From Alistipes sp. (lineage in GTDB: Bacteria > Bacteroidota > Bacteroidia > Bacteroidales > Rikenellaceae), in assembly GCA_017646625.1 (NCBI GenBank), contig JAGCMF010000030.1, positions 1 through 64,000 of the forward strand: a DNA stretch of 64,000 nucleotides, written 5' to 3'. Both the position numbers and the translations under genes were made by a program. Position 1 is the first letter of the stretch; each line of letters begins with the position of its first letter. The notes beneath the pieces were generated by a model. It searched no databases. It saw only the letters and a list, made by a program, of their open reading frames with translations, and had not been told where the DNA came from. This document shows positions 53,162 to 61,284 of the stretch, one piece after another.

Positions 53162-54022
53162 TTATGGTTGTTTTGATGCATATAAATCTGTGAGAAACTG
53201 ATATAGGAGCTTCGCCGCCAAGAAGTCCGATGCCTTGGCCGCAGGGTTGGGACACAACTCCACAATGTCTATGCCCACCACCTCGTGGTCGCGTATCACA
53301 CGGCGTAGCAGTGCCACCACCTCGCGATAGCTCAAGCCACCAGGCTCGGGTGTGCCTGTCGAGGGTAGGTAGGCGGGGTCGAAGACGTCGAGGTCGATGG
53401 TTATGTACACCCTTCTGCCCAGCTGTGCCGAGACACGTCCCTGCCAGTTTGGTTCATCCGCAATTCTGTGGGCATAGAATGTGCGCTCGGGTGTTATGTT
53501 GTGCTGCTCCTCGCGTGCCGAGCTGCGTATACCCACCTGTGTGATGTTGGGTGTTAGCTCCTTTGCGCGCGCCATCACGCACGCATGGTTACATGGTGAG
53601 CCCTCATACTCGTCACGCATGTCGCTGTGTGCGTCGAGCTGCAGTATCGAGATGTCGGGGTAGTGGTGTGCCATGGCACGGAAGGCACCTATAGATACCG
53701 AGTGTTCGCCGCCGAGGATGACGGGGAACTTACCATCCTTGAGCATCGCCTCGACCCTACGTTCCACCTCCATGGCCATCGCCTCGGGCGATGAGCTCTC
53801 GGTCACGGGCTCGAGGGTTGCTATGCCCCGCTTGTATACCTCTGTACCTGTCTCAATGTCGTAGAATTCAAGGTTGTACGACGCCTCAAGGAGTGCCTCG
53901 GGTCCACGGTCAGCACCTTTAATCCACGTGCTCGTGCCATCATACGGCACGGGGAGTATCGCTATTGCGGCACTCTCATAGCGCATCTGCTCATCAGTAA
54001 AATCACCAAAAGGTCGCATCAC
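53162..54022 (-). CDS. speB: Agmatinase
   Basis: 286 aa, ureohydrolase family. Metal ligands are visible in GGEHSVSIGAF, LQLDAHSDMRDEYEG (DAHSD) and ITIDLDVFDPAYLPSTGTPE (DLDVFDP). It hydrolyses agmatine to putrescine and urea. First gene of the four-gene polyamine cluster, so arginine, agmatine, putrescine, carboxyspermidine and spermidine are all covered. Confidence 0.94.
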   Translation of the reverse strand: MMRPFGDFTDEQMRYESAAIAILPVPYDGTSTWIKGADRGPEALLEASYNLEFYDIETGTEVYKRGIATLEPVTESSSPEAMAMEVERRVEAMLKDGKFPVILGGEHSVSIGAFRAMAHHYPDISILQLDAHSDMRDEYEGSPCNHACVMARAKELTPNITQVGIRSSAREEQHNITPERTFYAHRIADEPNWQGRVSAQLGRRVYITIDLDVFDPAYLPSTGTPEPGGLSYREVVALLRRVIRDHEVVGIDIVELCPNPAAKASDFLAAKLLYQFLTDLYASKQP

Positions 54023-54145
54023 TGTATGTTATTTATTCTTTCCTAACTATACTCATTAAGTGTCATACGCGTTATGCCCACATATGAGGCATCCGCGGCG
54101 TATAAATATATTCATTTTAATGAGTTACATCTCAATTCTCGTTCG

Positions 54146-54153
54146 CAAATATA
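54146..54153 (-). promoter_or_regulatory. -7 box of the polyamine operon
   Basis: TATATTTG on the minus strand, ~124 nt before speB. The leader is AT-rich with no recognisable riboswitch. An imperfect inverted repeat (ATAAATAC/GTACTTAT, 54197-54218) lies upstream in the 390-bp divergent gap. Confidence 0.6.
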
Positions 54154-54311
54154 ACTATTTTCTAAATGCTTACAACCATTTTTGTTATTTTTTGCGATAA
54201 ATACGTAGAAGTACTTATTCCATCCTTATCCTCATCTCCCATGTCGTCGTGCCTTATGTGAGCCAATGCCATGCCGATGTTCTCTTTTTTGAATAATATG
54301 GTGTGTTATTC

Positions 54312-54342
54312 TTGTTTTTTCAGCCGAAAAATTATATCTTTG
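54312..54342 (+). promoter_or_regulatory. Promoter of kbl
   Basis: TTG at 54312-54314, a 20-bp spacer, TATCTTTG at 54335-54342, ~70 nt before the ATG. Confidence 0.7.
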
Positions 54343-54412
54343 CTACATATTGTGAACATAAGAGGAGATATAATATCTAAATATCATACAAACAACTTAA
54401 AACATTCAGACA

Positions 54413-55600
54413 ATGTACGGTAAATTTCAGCAGCATTTGCAGAATGAGTTGGCCGAGATTAAGGCCGCAGGTTTGTACAAGACCGAGCGCATCATCGAGT
54501 CACCTCAGCGTGCAGAGATCGACGTGGCAAACCGCCCAGTGTTGAACTTCTGCGCTAACAACTATTTGGGTCTTTCAGACAACCAGCGTCTTATCGACGC
54601 AGCAAAGCGTGCTATGGACGAACGTGGCTTCGGTATGTCGTCAGTACGTTTCATCTGCGGTTGCCAGGATATGCACAAGGAGCTTGAGAAGGCTATTGCT
54701 GACTACTTCGGCACCGAGGATACTATCCTCTATGCTGCATGTTTCGACGCTAATGGTGGTGTCTTCGAGCCATTGTTCACTGCCGAGGATGCTATCATCT
54801 CTGATGCTCTCAACCACGCCTCTATCATCGACGGTGTACGTCTCTGCAAGGCACAGCGCTACCGCTATGCTAATGCCGATATGGCAGAGCTCGAGGAGTG
54901 CTTGAAGCAGGCACAGGCACAGCGTTTCCGCATCATCGTAACTGACGGTGTGTTCTCTATGGATGGTAATGCTGCACCACTCGACAAGATTTGCGAGCTC
55001 GCAGAGAAGTACGATGCTCTCGTTATGGTTGACGAGTGCCACTCTGCAGGTGTTCTTGGTAAGACAGGTCGCGGTATCACAGAGCTCTATGACCTCCGTG
55101 GTAAGGTTGATATCCTCACAGGTACTCTCGGTAAGGCCTTTGGTGGTGCTGTAGGTGGCTTCACAACAGGTCGCAAGGAGATTATCGACATGCTTCGTCA
55201 GCGTTCACGTCCTTACCTCTTCTCTAACTCATTGCCACCCGCAGTCGTAGGTGCCTCTATCGAGATGTTCAAGATGCTCGAGGAGAGTGATGCACTTCAC
55301 GATCAGCTCGTAGCAAACGTTGAGCACTTCCGCACAAAGATGATTGCTGCAGGCTTCGATATTAAGCCTACAGAGTCTGCTATCTGCGCAGTTATGCTCT
55401 ACGACGCAAAGCTCTCACAGGACTTCGCTGCCGAGCTCCAGCAGGAGGGTGTCTTCGTTACAGGTTTCTACTACCCAGTAGTACCAAAGGGTCAGGCACG
55501 TATCCGTGTTCAGGTATCTGCAGGTCACACTACCGAGCAGCTTGATCGTTGCGTTGAGGCGTTTATCAAGGTTGGTAAGAAGCTTGGTGTCCTCAAGTAA
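54413..55600 (+). CDS. kbl: Glycine C-acetyltransferase (2-amino-3-ketobutyrate CoA ligase)
   Basis: 395 aa, alpha-oxoamine synthase family. FCANNYLGLSDN, VDECHSAGVLGKTGRG and the PLP-lysine motif TGTLGKAFGGA (~242) are present. It makes glycine and acetyl-CoA from 2-amino-3-ketobutyrate and CoA, part of threonine breakdown. The partner threonine dehydrogenase is not adjacent. A sphingolipid-type serine palmitoyltransferase belongs to the same superfamily, but the MYGKFQQHLQNELAEI start favours Kbl. Two family 2 repeat units follow its stop. Confidence 0.92.
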   Translation: MYGKFQQHLQNELAEIKAAGLYKTERIIESPQRAEIDVANRPVLNFCANNYLGLSDNQRLIDAAKRAMDERGFGMSSVRFICGCQDMHKELEKAIADYFGTEDTILYAACFDANGGVFEPLFTAEDAIISDALNHASIIDGVRLCKAQRYRYANADMAELEECLKQAQAQRFRIIVTDGVFSMDGNAAPLDKICELAEKYDALVMVDECHSAGVLGKTGRGITELYDLRGKVDILTGTLGKAFGGAVGGFTTGRKEIIDMLRQRSRPYLFSNSLPPAVVGASIEMFKMLEESDALHDQLVANVEHFRTKMIAAGFDIKPTESAICAVMLYDAKLSQDFAAELQQEGVFVTGFYYPVVPKGQARIRVQVSAGHTTEQLDRCVEAFIKVGKKLGVLK

Positions 55601-55606
55601 TTTCTT

Positions 55607-55718
55607 GTGATAAGGGGTCATCTTCGACTCTTCAATCAACGCCACCAATGGGACGTACGTCAAGTACTACCCATCGGTGGCTTTTTCATGTCAGAGCCAA
55701 ATCTGACGCCCTTCTGAC
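55607..55718 (+). repeat. Family 2 structured unit after kbl (complete)
   Basis: Begins GTGATAAG 6 bp after the kbl stop and ends CTTCTGAC. The outer flanks pair perfectly (AATTTCTTGT/ACAAGAAATT). The central hairpin has the conserved tip and a base GCCACC/GGTGGC not used in the fabG array. The third hairpin is GTCAGA/TCTGAC. Confidence 0.85.
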
Positions 55719-55735
55719 AAGAAATTTAATTTCTC

Positions 55736-55804
55736 GTGATAAGAGGTCATTCTCGACCTCTCAAATCAATGCCACCAATGTGCTCCATTGGTGGCATTTT
55801 TATC
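55736..55804 (+). repeat. Family 2 unit after kbl (reduced, terminator-like)
   Basis: Starts GTGATAAG with a first hairpin GAGGTC/GACCTC. Its central hairpin keeps only the base (GCCACCAATG/CATTGGTGGC, loop TGCTC) and then ATTTTTAT. The conserved tip and the 3' part are missing, leaving what looks like an intrinsic terminator. Confidence 0.8.
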
Positions 55805-55809
55805 TCGTG

Positions 55810-56012
55810 TAGAAAGGAAATAAGGGTCAGAAAAGGTCAAAAAAGGGCAGAAGGGTCAAAAAGGTAAAAACAAAAGTCCGCGACAACGCCCTACCTTTTA
55901 TGCCCTTTTATGACGCTTTCTGCCCCTTGGCGCCATACACAGCATCCGCGACAACGCCCTACCTTTTATGCCCTTTTATGACGTTTTATGCCCCTTGGCG
56001 CATAAACAGCAA
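55810..56012 (+). repeat. Family 3-related repeats, two 68-bp tandem copies
   Basis: A purine-rich lead-in (AAGGGTCAGAAAAGGTCAAA) is followed by two near-identical 68-bp units starting TCCGCGACAACGCCCTACC at 55877 and 55945. Each contains CCCTTTTATGACG followed by GCCCCTTGGCG, the reverse complement of strings in the repeats at 338-518 and 2031-2245. No gene is seen in 55805-56122 apart from the queD promoter. Confidence 0.8.
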
Positions 56013-56078
56013 GCCCAGAAAAATCCTCTATGATACTCTCTTTTTTCTGTTACTGTAGTCAGATATTATAAAAAAATG

Positions 56079-56086
56079 TATCTTTG
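56079..56086 (+). promoter_or_regulatory. -7 box of queD-polA
   Basis: TATCTTTG, 37 nt before the queD ATG. Confidence 0.6.
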
Positions 56087-56122
56087 TGAAGTAATAGTGT
56101 TAACAATTAAAAGATTATATAT

Positions 56123-56575
56123 ATGTCTGTTATTAGACTAACCAAGGAGTTTACCTTTGAGGCGGCACATATGCTCGAGGGCTACGATGGTCTATGCCGC
56201 GAGATACACGGTCACTCATACCGTCTTTTTGTCACCGTTAAGGGCGAGCCTGTGGGCGATGCTGACTCTCCGAAGCTGGGCATGGTGATGGACTTTGGCA
56301 TCCTCAAGCGCATCGTCAACGAGCAGATTGTAAATCGTCTCGACCACTCGTTCATGATGCGTAACACGCTTGCAGCAGAGGATGTTGCCAACAACCTCGG
56401 CCACCGCTTCTCGAAGATTATACTCACCGACTATCAGCCCACGTGCGAGAATATGCTTGCCGACTTTGCCGAGAGGCTTCTGGGAGCTCTTCCCGAGGAT
56501 ATAGAGCTACACTCGTTGCGTCTGCACGAGACGGCAACATCATATGCCGAGTGGTACGCCTCGGATAACTTTTAG
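56123..56575 (+). CDS. queD: 6-carboxytetrahydropterin synthase (QueD/PTPS family)
   Basis: 150 aa. Zinc-binding histidines in FEAAHML and EIHGHSYRL; catalytic Cys in GLCREIHGH; further motifs MDFGILKRIVN, LDHSFMM and the Glu of LRLHETATSYAEW. It makes 6-carboxytetrahydropterin for queuosine-type 7-deazapurines. No other queuosine gene is adjacent, so the PTPS family is firm and the QueD role likely. polA starts 4 bp after its stop. Confidence 0.88.
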   Translation: MSVIRLTKEFTFEAAHMLEGYDGLCREIHGHSYRLFVTVKGEPVGDADSPKLGMVMDFGILKRIVNEQIVNRLDHSFMMRNTLAAEDVANNLGHRFSKIILTDYQPTCENMLADFAERLLGALPEDIELHSLRLHETATSYAEWYASDNF

Positions 56576-56579
56576 GGCT

Positions 56580-59459
56580 ATGGAGAAGCAGAGTCTCTAC
56601 CTTATCGACGCCTATGCGTTGATATTCAGATACTACTACGCCTTCATGGGGCGCCCCATGCGCAACCGTGATGGCCTTAATACATCTGTTGTCTTCGGCT
56701 TCGTCAAGTTCCTTCGCGACATCCTACGCCGTGAGAAGCCCGACCTTGTGGGTGTCGCCTTCGACCCTCCTGGTGGCAGCTTCCGCCGCGACATATTCCC
56801 CGAGTATAAGGCTAACCGACCACCCACACCCGAGGATATCATCATCTCGGTGCCCTATGTTAAGCGACTTCTTGAGGCCATGTGCATCCCCATCTTGGAG
56901 GTTGAGGGCTTCGAGGCTGACGATGTTATAGGCACGCTGGCGAAGCGTGGTGCCGAGGCGGGCTATAGGGTCTTCATGGTTACCCCCGATAAGGACTATT
57001 GTCAGCTTGTTGATGACAACTGCGTCATCTACCGCCAGAAGGGTGATGCCATAGAGATTATAGATAGGGAGGCCATAGAGGCGAAGTATGGATTCACAGA
57101 CCCGGCTCTCGTATGCGATATGCTTGCGTTGTGGGGCGATAGTGCGGATAACATCCCTGGTGTGCCAGGCATCGGCGAGAAGGGTGCTGCGAAGCTTGTG
57201 AGGGAGTGGGGTGCTGTGGAGAGCATCCTTGCCAACACAGATAAGATCGGTGGTAAGACGGGTAAGAATCTTGAGGCGTGGGGCGATAAGTTGTTGCTGT
57301 CGAAGGAGTTGGCGAAGATACGCCTCGACGTGCCCGTGGCACTTGACGAGTTAGCACTCAAGGTGTGCGAGCCTAACTACACATCCCTCAAGGCGCTATA
57401 TGCCGAGCTCAACTTTAGCTCTTTCCTCCGCGACCTGGAGAATGTGTCGCCTGTCGAGGAGCCTATGTCGGCACCAACGCAGGCACCGCAGACACAGCTT
57501 CAGGAGGTGTCGCGTGCCAAGGCCGAGATGAAGCGTCGTGCGCGTCTCGAGGGTCAGGGCGACCTCTTTGCTGCCTTCGCTGCACCAGCGGCTGATAGCG
57601 GTGTAGTGGAGAGTGCTACAGTGGAGAGTATTGAGGATGATGAGCCAGCTATGCAGAGCATAACCACGACACCTCATGACTACCGCACGGTGCGTAGTGC
57701 CGATGAGTTACGCGAGGTGTGCAACCATATATCTACCTATGATGAGTTCTGCTTCGACACCGAGACTACGGGTCTCGACATACAGATGTGCAGCATCGTG
57801 GGTATGTCGTTGAGTGTCGAGCCACACAAGGCGTGGTATGTACCCTTTGCGAATGGCGATAGTGCCGAGTACCCTGCGATATTGAGGCCTTTATTTGAGA
57901 ATGAGGCTATCACGAAGGTGGGTCAGAACATGAAGTTCGACATTATGGTTCTTCGCAACATAGGCATCGAGGTGCGTGGTCGTAAGATAGACACCATGCT
58001 GATGCACTACCTCATTGACTCGGAGGCACGTCACAACATGGACTTCCTCGCTGTGCGCTACCTCAACTATACGCCCATATCTATCGAGACGCTTATAGGC
58101 AAGGGTGCCAAGCAGCTGACCATGGATATGGTGGGCATAGACCGCGTTGCGGAGTACGCCTCGGAGGATGCAGATGTCACGCTGCGCCTTAAGCATGCGC
58201 TGTATGGGGAGCTTGACAAGCTCGGCATGGTGGAGCTATATCACACCATCGAGGAGCCTATGATTGATGTCTTGGCAGATATGGAGCTTGCGGGTGTACG
58301 CATTGACAGTGAGGCACTTGCCGCCTATGGTGTTGAGCTACGTGCACTCCTCGAACGCCTGCAGGCCGAGGTGCGCGAGCTTGCCGATGAGCCCGAGCTA
58401 AACATCAACTCGTCGCGCCAGCTTGGCGAGGTTCTCTTTGCGAAGTTGCGCATTAGCGAGAAGCCCAAGATGACCAAGACGAAGCAGTTCTCTACGGAGG
58501 AGGAGTATCTGCAGGGCTTTGCCCACGACTTCCCCATCGTAAGTAAGATATTGGAGTATAGGGGAGTCAAGAAGTTGCTCTCCACATATGTCGAGGCGCT
58601 GCCCAACCTTGTGAGTAGCAAGACGGGGCGCATACATACGTCGTATAACCAGGCCATCACTGCTACGGGACGTCTGTCGTCGACAAATCCTAACTTGCAG
58701 AATATACCTATCCGCGATGAGCTCGGCAAGCCTATCCGTGCAGCCTTTGTGGCGTCGGACGACGAGCATGTTATCGTCTCTGCCGACTACTCGCAGATTG
58801 AGCTACGCCTCATGGCGCATATGAGTGGTGATGAGGCACTTATAGAGGCTTTTAACTGTGGTGAGGATATACATGCTGCCACCGCTGCACGCCTCTATGG
58901 CAAGGGTGTTACGGAGGTTACTGCTGACGAACGACGTCGTGCCAAGACGGCAAACTTCGGCATCATATATGGCATCTCGGCATTTGGTCTTGCCCAGCGC
59001 CTCGACATCCCTAATCGTGAGGCGAAGAGTCTCATAGATAGCTATTTCGAGAGTTACCCGGGTGTTAAGAGCTATATGGATGGTGCCATGCAGGGTGCTA
59101 CCAACAGAGGCTATGTTGAGACTATGTTTGGTCGTCGACGCATACTCCGAGATATAAACTCCTCAAATCGTACTGTGCGTGGCATCGCAGAACGTAACGC
59201 CATAAATGCGCCGTTGCAGGGCTCTGCTGCCGACATCATGAAGCTTGCGATGATAGAGATAGCTCGTCGCTTCCGTGAGGAGGGCATAGCCTCGAAGATG
59301 ATTATGCAGGTGCATGATGAGGTTGTCATCGACACGCTACGTACGGAGCAGGATGCCGTCATGCGCATCGTCAAGGAGGCTATGGAGAGTGTTGCCCACT
59401 TGCGTGTTCCGCTTGTTGCGGAGGTTAGTTATGGTGATTCGTGGTTAGCAGCACATTAG
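56580..59459 (+). CDS. polA: DNA polymerase I
   Basis: 959 aa from MEKQSLYLID (the frame runs 12 codons further 5' into queD). The 5'-3' exonuclease domain (~1-300; FEADDVIGTLAK, GDSADNIPGVPGIGEKGA) is followed by a 3'-5' exonuclease domain with apparently intact residues (DTETTGLD, GQNMKFD, YASEDAD) and the family A polymerase (~550-959; RLSSTNPNLQNIPIR, DYSQIELR, KTANFGIIYG, VHDEVVID). It fills gaps and removes Okazaki RNA. Coupled to queD. Confidence 0.97.
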   Translation: MEKQSLYLIDAYALIFRYYYAFMGRPMRNRDGLNTSVVFGFVKFLRDILRREKPDLVGVAFDPPGGSFRRDIFPEYKANRPPTPEDIIISVPYVKRLLEAMCIPILEVEGFEADDVIGTLAKRGAEAGYRVFMVTPDKDYCQLVDDNCVIYRQKGDAIEIIDREAIEAKYGFTDPALVCDMLALWGDSADNIPGVPGIGEKGAAKLVREWGAVESILANTDKIGGKTGKNLEAWGDKLLLSKELAKIRLDVPVALDELALKVCEPNYTSLKALYAELNFSSFLRDLENVSPVEEPMSAPTQAPQTQLQEVSRAKAEMKRRARLEGQGDLFAAFAAPAADSGVVESATVESIEDDEPAMQSITTTPHDYRTVRSADELREVCNHISTYDEFCFDTETTGLDIQMCSIVGMSLSVEPHKAWYVPFANGDSAEYPAILRPLFENEAITKVGQNMKFDIMVLRNIGIEVRGRKIDTMLMHYLIDSEARHNMDFLAVRYLNYTPISIETLIGKGAKQLTMDMVGIDRVAEYASEDADVTLRLKHALYGELDKLGMVELYHTIEEPMIDVLADMELAGVRIDSEALAAYGVELRALLERLQAEVRELADEPELNINSSRQLGEVLFAKLRISEKPKMTKTKQFSTEEEYLQGFAHDFPIVSKILEYRGVKKLLSTYVEALPNLVSSKTGRIHTSYNQAITATGRLSSTNPNLQNIPIRDELGKPIRAAFVASDDEHVIVSADYSQIELRLMAHMSGDEALIEAFNCGEDIHAATAARLYGKGVTEVTADERRRAKTANFGIIYGISAFGLAQRLDIPNREAKSLIDSYFESYPGVKSYMDGAMQGATNRGYVETMFGRRRILRDINSSNRTVRGIAERNAINAPLQGSAADIMKLAMIEIARRFREEGIASKMIMQVHDEVVIDTLRTEQDAVMRIVKEAMESVAHLRVPLVAEVSYGDSWLAAH

Positions 59460-59465
59460 TAAAGA

Positions 59466-59778
59466 GAGTGAATAAAGAGTGTATTTCGTCGTTCTTTGTT
59501 GATATAACAGCGCATCTACTTCCGCTAACGAATTATCTCATCAATGGGCAGTACGCCAAAGTACAGCCCATCGCCTCGAAATTCGCCGAGCAAAGTATCT
59601 GCACTATTCTCTCAACAAATTTGCTTGCCACGGGAATGCTCATTTACGCACAGTAAACTCCGCTTTTTCGGGCTTCGCAACGCCGCGAGTAAGCGAGAGC
59701 AGAGGCCGCTTGTGGACTATGCCGAGCGTGAGCGGTGAAAAGGAACTTAAGCCTAAAACTACATCTTTTTATTCACTC
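59466..59778. repeat. Family 1 foldback repeat, copy D, interrupted by two inserts
   Basis: The ends match copies A-C (GAGTGAATAAAGAG ... CTTTTTATTCACTC), but the element is 313 bp. After CGTCGTT it carries a family 2 unit (59495-59619). Between GGGCTTCGCA and AGCCTAAAAC it carries ~62 bp of GC-rich sequence (about 59689-59750). Neither insert is in the 116-bp copies. Confidence 0.88.
59495..59619 (+). repeat. Family 2 structured unit nested in foldback repeat D
   Basis: Outer stem TTTGTTGA/TCAACAAA, central hairpin ATGGGC-AGTAC/GTAC-GCCCAT, first hairpin region ACATC-like (GCGCATCTACTTCCGC). It aligns best with unit 4 of the fabG array (shared CATCTACTTC-GCTAAC, GCCGAGCA-TGTATCTGCA-like strings). 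Its position inside another repeat implies insertion. Confidence 0.78.
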
Positions 59779-59836
59779 TCTTAAGAATATTGAAGTGACC
59801 CCAAAAGTTTGGACAAAAAACTTTTGGGGTTTCATT

Positions 59837-60364
59837 ATGCGCAAAAAACACGATTATGTAGCATTACTCAAATATATGAGGATGCTAGAAGATGGTTACT
59901 CGGTCAAATCAATTGCTAAAAATTATGGTATTGGAGCAAATAGGTTAAGTTATCTTTGGCATCTCTACCAAGAACAAGGTACTACAGTTCTGCATCGCAA
60001 GAAAAATATTCGCACCGATGGAGCATTAAAGCAACACATTCTATCTGATATTGAGAAAAATCACTTAACTTTGGTGCAAGCCTCGTTAAAATACGGAGTA
60101 AGTACAGACATAATAAAAATATGGCGAATAATTGCCAGAGAACAAGGACTTGATGCACTCTTAATCACTAAGAAGCGAGGACGCCCACCTATTATGGGAA
60201 GACCACGAAAGAAGAAACCAGAGGAAATGACAGAACTGGAACGTTTGAGAGAAGAGGTAGAATATCTCAGAACGGAGAATGCTCTGTTAAAAAAAGTGAA
60301 AGCCTTAGTCGAGGAGAGAGAAGCCCGCTTGCGAGAGATTGGGCAGAAGCCATCAAAGAACTAA
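59837..60364 (+). CDS. IS3-family transposase OrfA
   Basis: 175 aa from ATG 59837. Helix-turn-helix regions (MLEDGYSVKSIAKNYGIG and LTLVQASLKYGVSTDIIKIW) bind the element's ends. A C-terminal leucine zipper (LERLREEVEYLRTENALLKK) mediates multimers. The run of seven A at 60289-60295 within the zipper codons is the expected frameshift site for making OrfAB. Confidence 0.92.
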   Translation: MRKKHDYVALLKYMRMLEDGYSVKSIAKNYGIGANRLSYLWHLYQEQGTTVLHRKKNIRTDGALKQHILSDIEKNHLTLVQASLKYGVSTDIIKIWRIIAREQGLDALLITKKRGRPPIMGRPRKKKPEEMTELERLREEVEYLRTENALLKKVKALVEEREARLREIGQKPSKN

Positions 60365-60405
60365 GGCAAAGTAGCTTTGACCTGCAAAAGCTTTTGCAGG
60401 TCAAA
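60289..60405 (+). promoter_or_regulatory. Programmed -1 frameshift site and 30-nt palindrome
   Basis: A AAA AAA G at 60289-60296 in the OrfA frame. Slipping back one base opens the frame straight into OrfB without a stop. A perfect 15+15 palindrome (60376-60405, arm TTTGACCTGCAAAAG) spans the OrfA-OrfB junction, about 80 nt downstream, and could form a strong RNA hairpin or cruciform. Confidence 0.78.
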
Positions 60406-61182
60406 GGGATGGCACATTCCACCTACTACTACCACACCTCACAGCAACGAGAGGATAAGTATGCTGATATACGCAAGCGTATCAGCGAGATATTTGCTAT
60501 GCACGGCAAACGCTACGGCTATCGTCGTGTGTGTCAGCAACTACGCAACGAGGGCTATACTCTAAATCACAAGACAGTGCAGCGACTAATGCAGGATATG
60601 AATCTCAAATCGCAGATACGCAGAGTGAAGTATAGCTCATATCGTGGCGAGGTGGGCAAGACAGCTCCTAATATCCTTAATCGTGAGTTTGAGGCATCAC
60701 GACCTAACCAGAAGTGGGCTACGGATGTTACCGAGTTTAAGGTGGCTGACCGCAAGGCATATCTATCTCCGATTATAGATATGTTTAATGGAGAGATTAT
60801 AGCATACACTATATCCGACCGACCCGATTTGAAGATGGTAATGGATATGATGTACTCGGCAAAGCGGAAGATTAAGGACACTAATGGCGTGATGCTACAC
60901 TCGGATCAGGGGTGGCACTATCAGCATATGCGGTACCAACAAACGCTGAAAAAGTATGGTATTACGCAGAGTATGTCGAGGAAGGGAAACTGCTTGGATA
61001 ATGCTGTGATGGAAAACTTTTTTGGTATTATGAAATCTGAATTGCTATATTTGCAGCAGTTTTCGGATATGGAAGTTTTCAAACGAGAGCTACGAAAGTA
61101 TATTAACTACTATAACAACGACCGTATAAAACTAAAATTAAACGGAAAGAGTCCGGTGCAATACCGAACTCTTTACCAATAA
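60394..61182 (+). CDS. IS3-family transposase OrfB (DDE integrase)
   Basis: 262 aa if started at ATG 60394; probably made mainly as OrfAB by the upstream frameshift. Integrase core DDE residues appear in NQKWATDVTEFKV, MLHSDQGWHYQH and NCLDNAVMENFFGIMKSE. The N-terminal region YRRVCQQLRNEGYTLNHKTV is the HTH_21-type part. It ends YYNNDRIKLKLNGKSPVQYR, typical of full-length members. Confidence 0.93.
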   Translation: MQVKGMAHSTYYYHTSQQREDKYADIRKRISEIFAMHGKRYGYRRVCQQLRNEGYTLNHKTVQRLMQDMNLKSQIRRVKYSSYRGEVGKTAPNILNREFEASRPNQKWATDVTEFKVADRKAYLSPIIDMFNGEIIAYTISDRPDLKMVMDMMYSAKRKIKDTNGVMLHSDQGWHYQHMRYQQTLKKYGITQSMSRKGNCLDNAVMENFFGIMKSELLYLQQFSDMEVFKRELRKYINYYNNDRIKLKLNGKSPVQYRTLYQ

Positions 61183-61230
61183 AATCTTTTTATTAATCCG
61201 TCCAACTTTTTGGGGTCAGTACAATATGAA

Positions 61231-61262
61231 GGGATGACTAATTTACTTTTTAGTCATCCCTC
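61231..61262. terminator. Hairpin paired with foldback repeat D, separated from it by the IS
   Basis: Stem GGGATGACT/AGTCATCCC around AATTTACTTTTT. The same arrangement adjoins copies A-C directly; here the IS3 element lies between. Confidence 0.75.
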
Positions 61263-61284
61263 TAATCTTTTGTATATATTCTCT

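Larger units (their letters stand above)
59791..61223 (+). mobile_element. IS3-family element, IS150 group (1433 bp)
   Basis: Imperfect terminal inverted repeats starting TG (TGAAGTGACCCCAAAAGTTT and, reversed, TGTACTGACCCCAAAAAGTT). A 4-bp target duplication ATAT lies at 59787-59790 and 61224-61227. Two overlapping-phase ORFs encode OrfA and a DDE OrfB. A CCCCAAAAG/CTTTTGGGG hairpin (59799-59829) near the left end may block incoming transcription. Base composition is AT-richer than the surroundings. Appears intact. Confidence 0.93.

Noticed and set aside
54023..54412. Possible riboswitch between the polyamine operon and kbl
   Set aside because: Only promoter boxes and one imperfect 8-bp inverted repeat are visible; no known aptamer core recognised.
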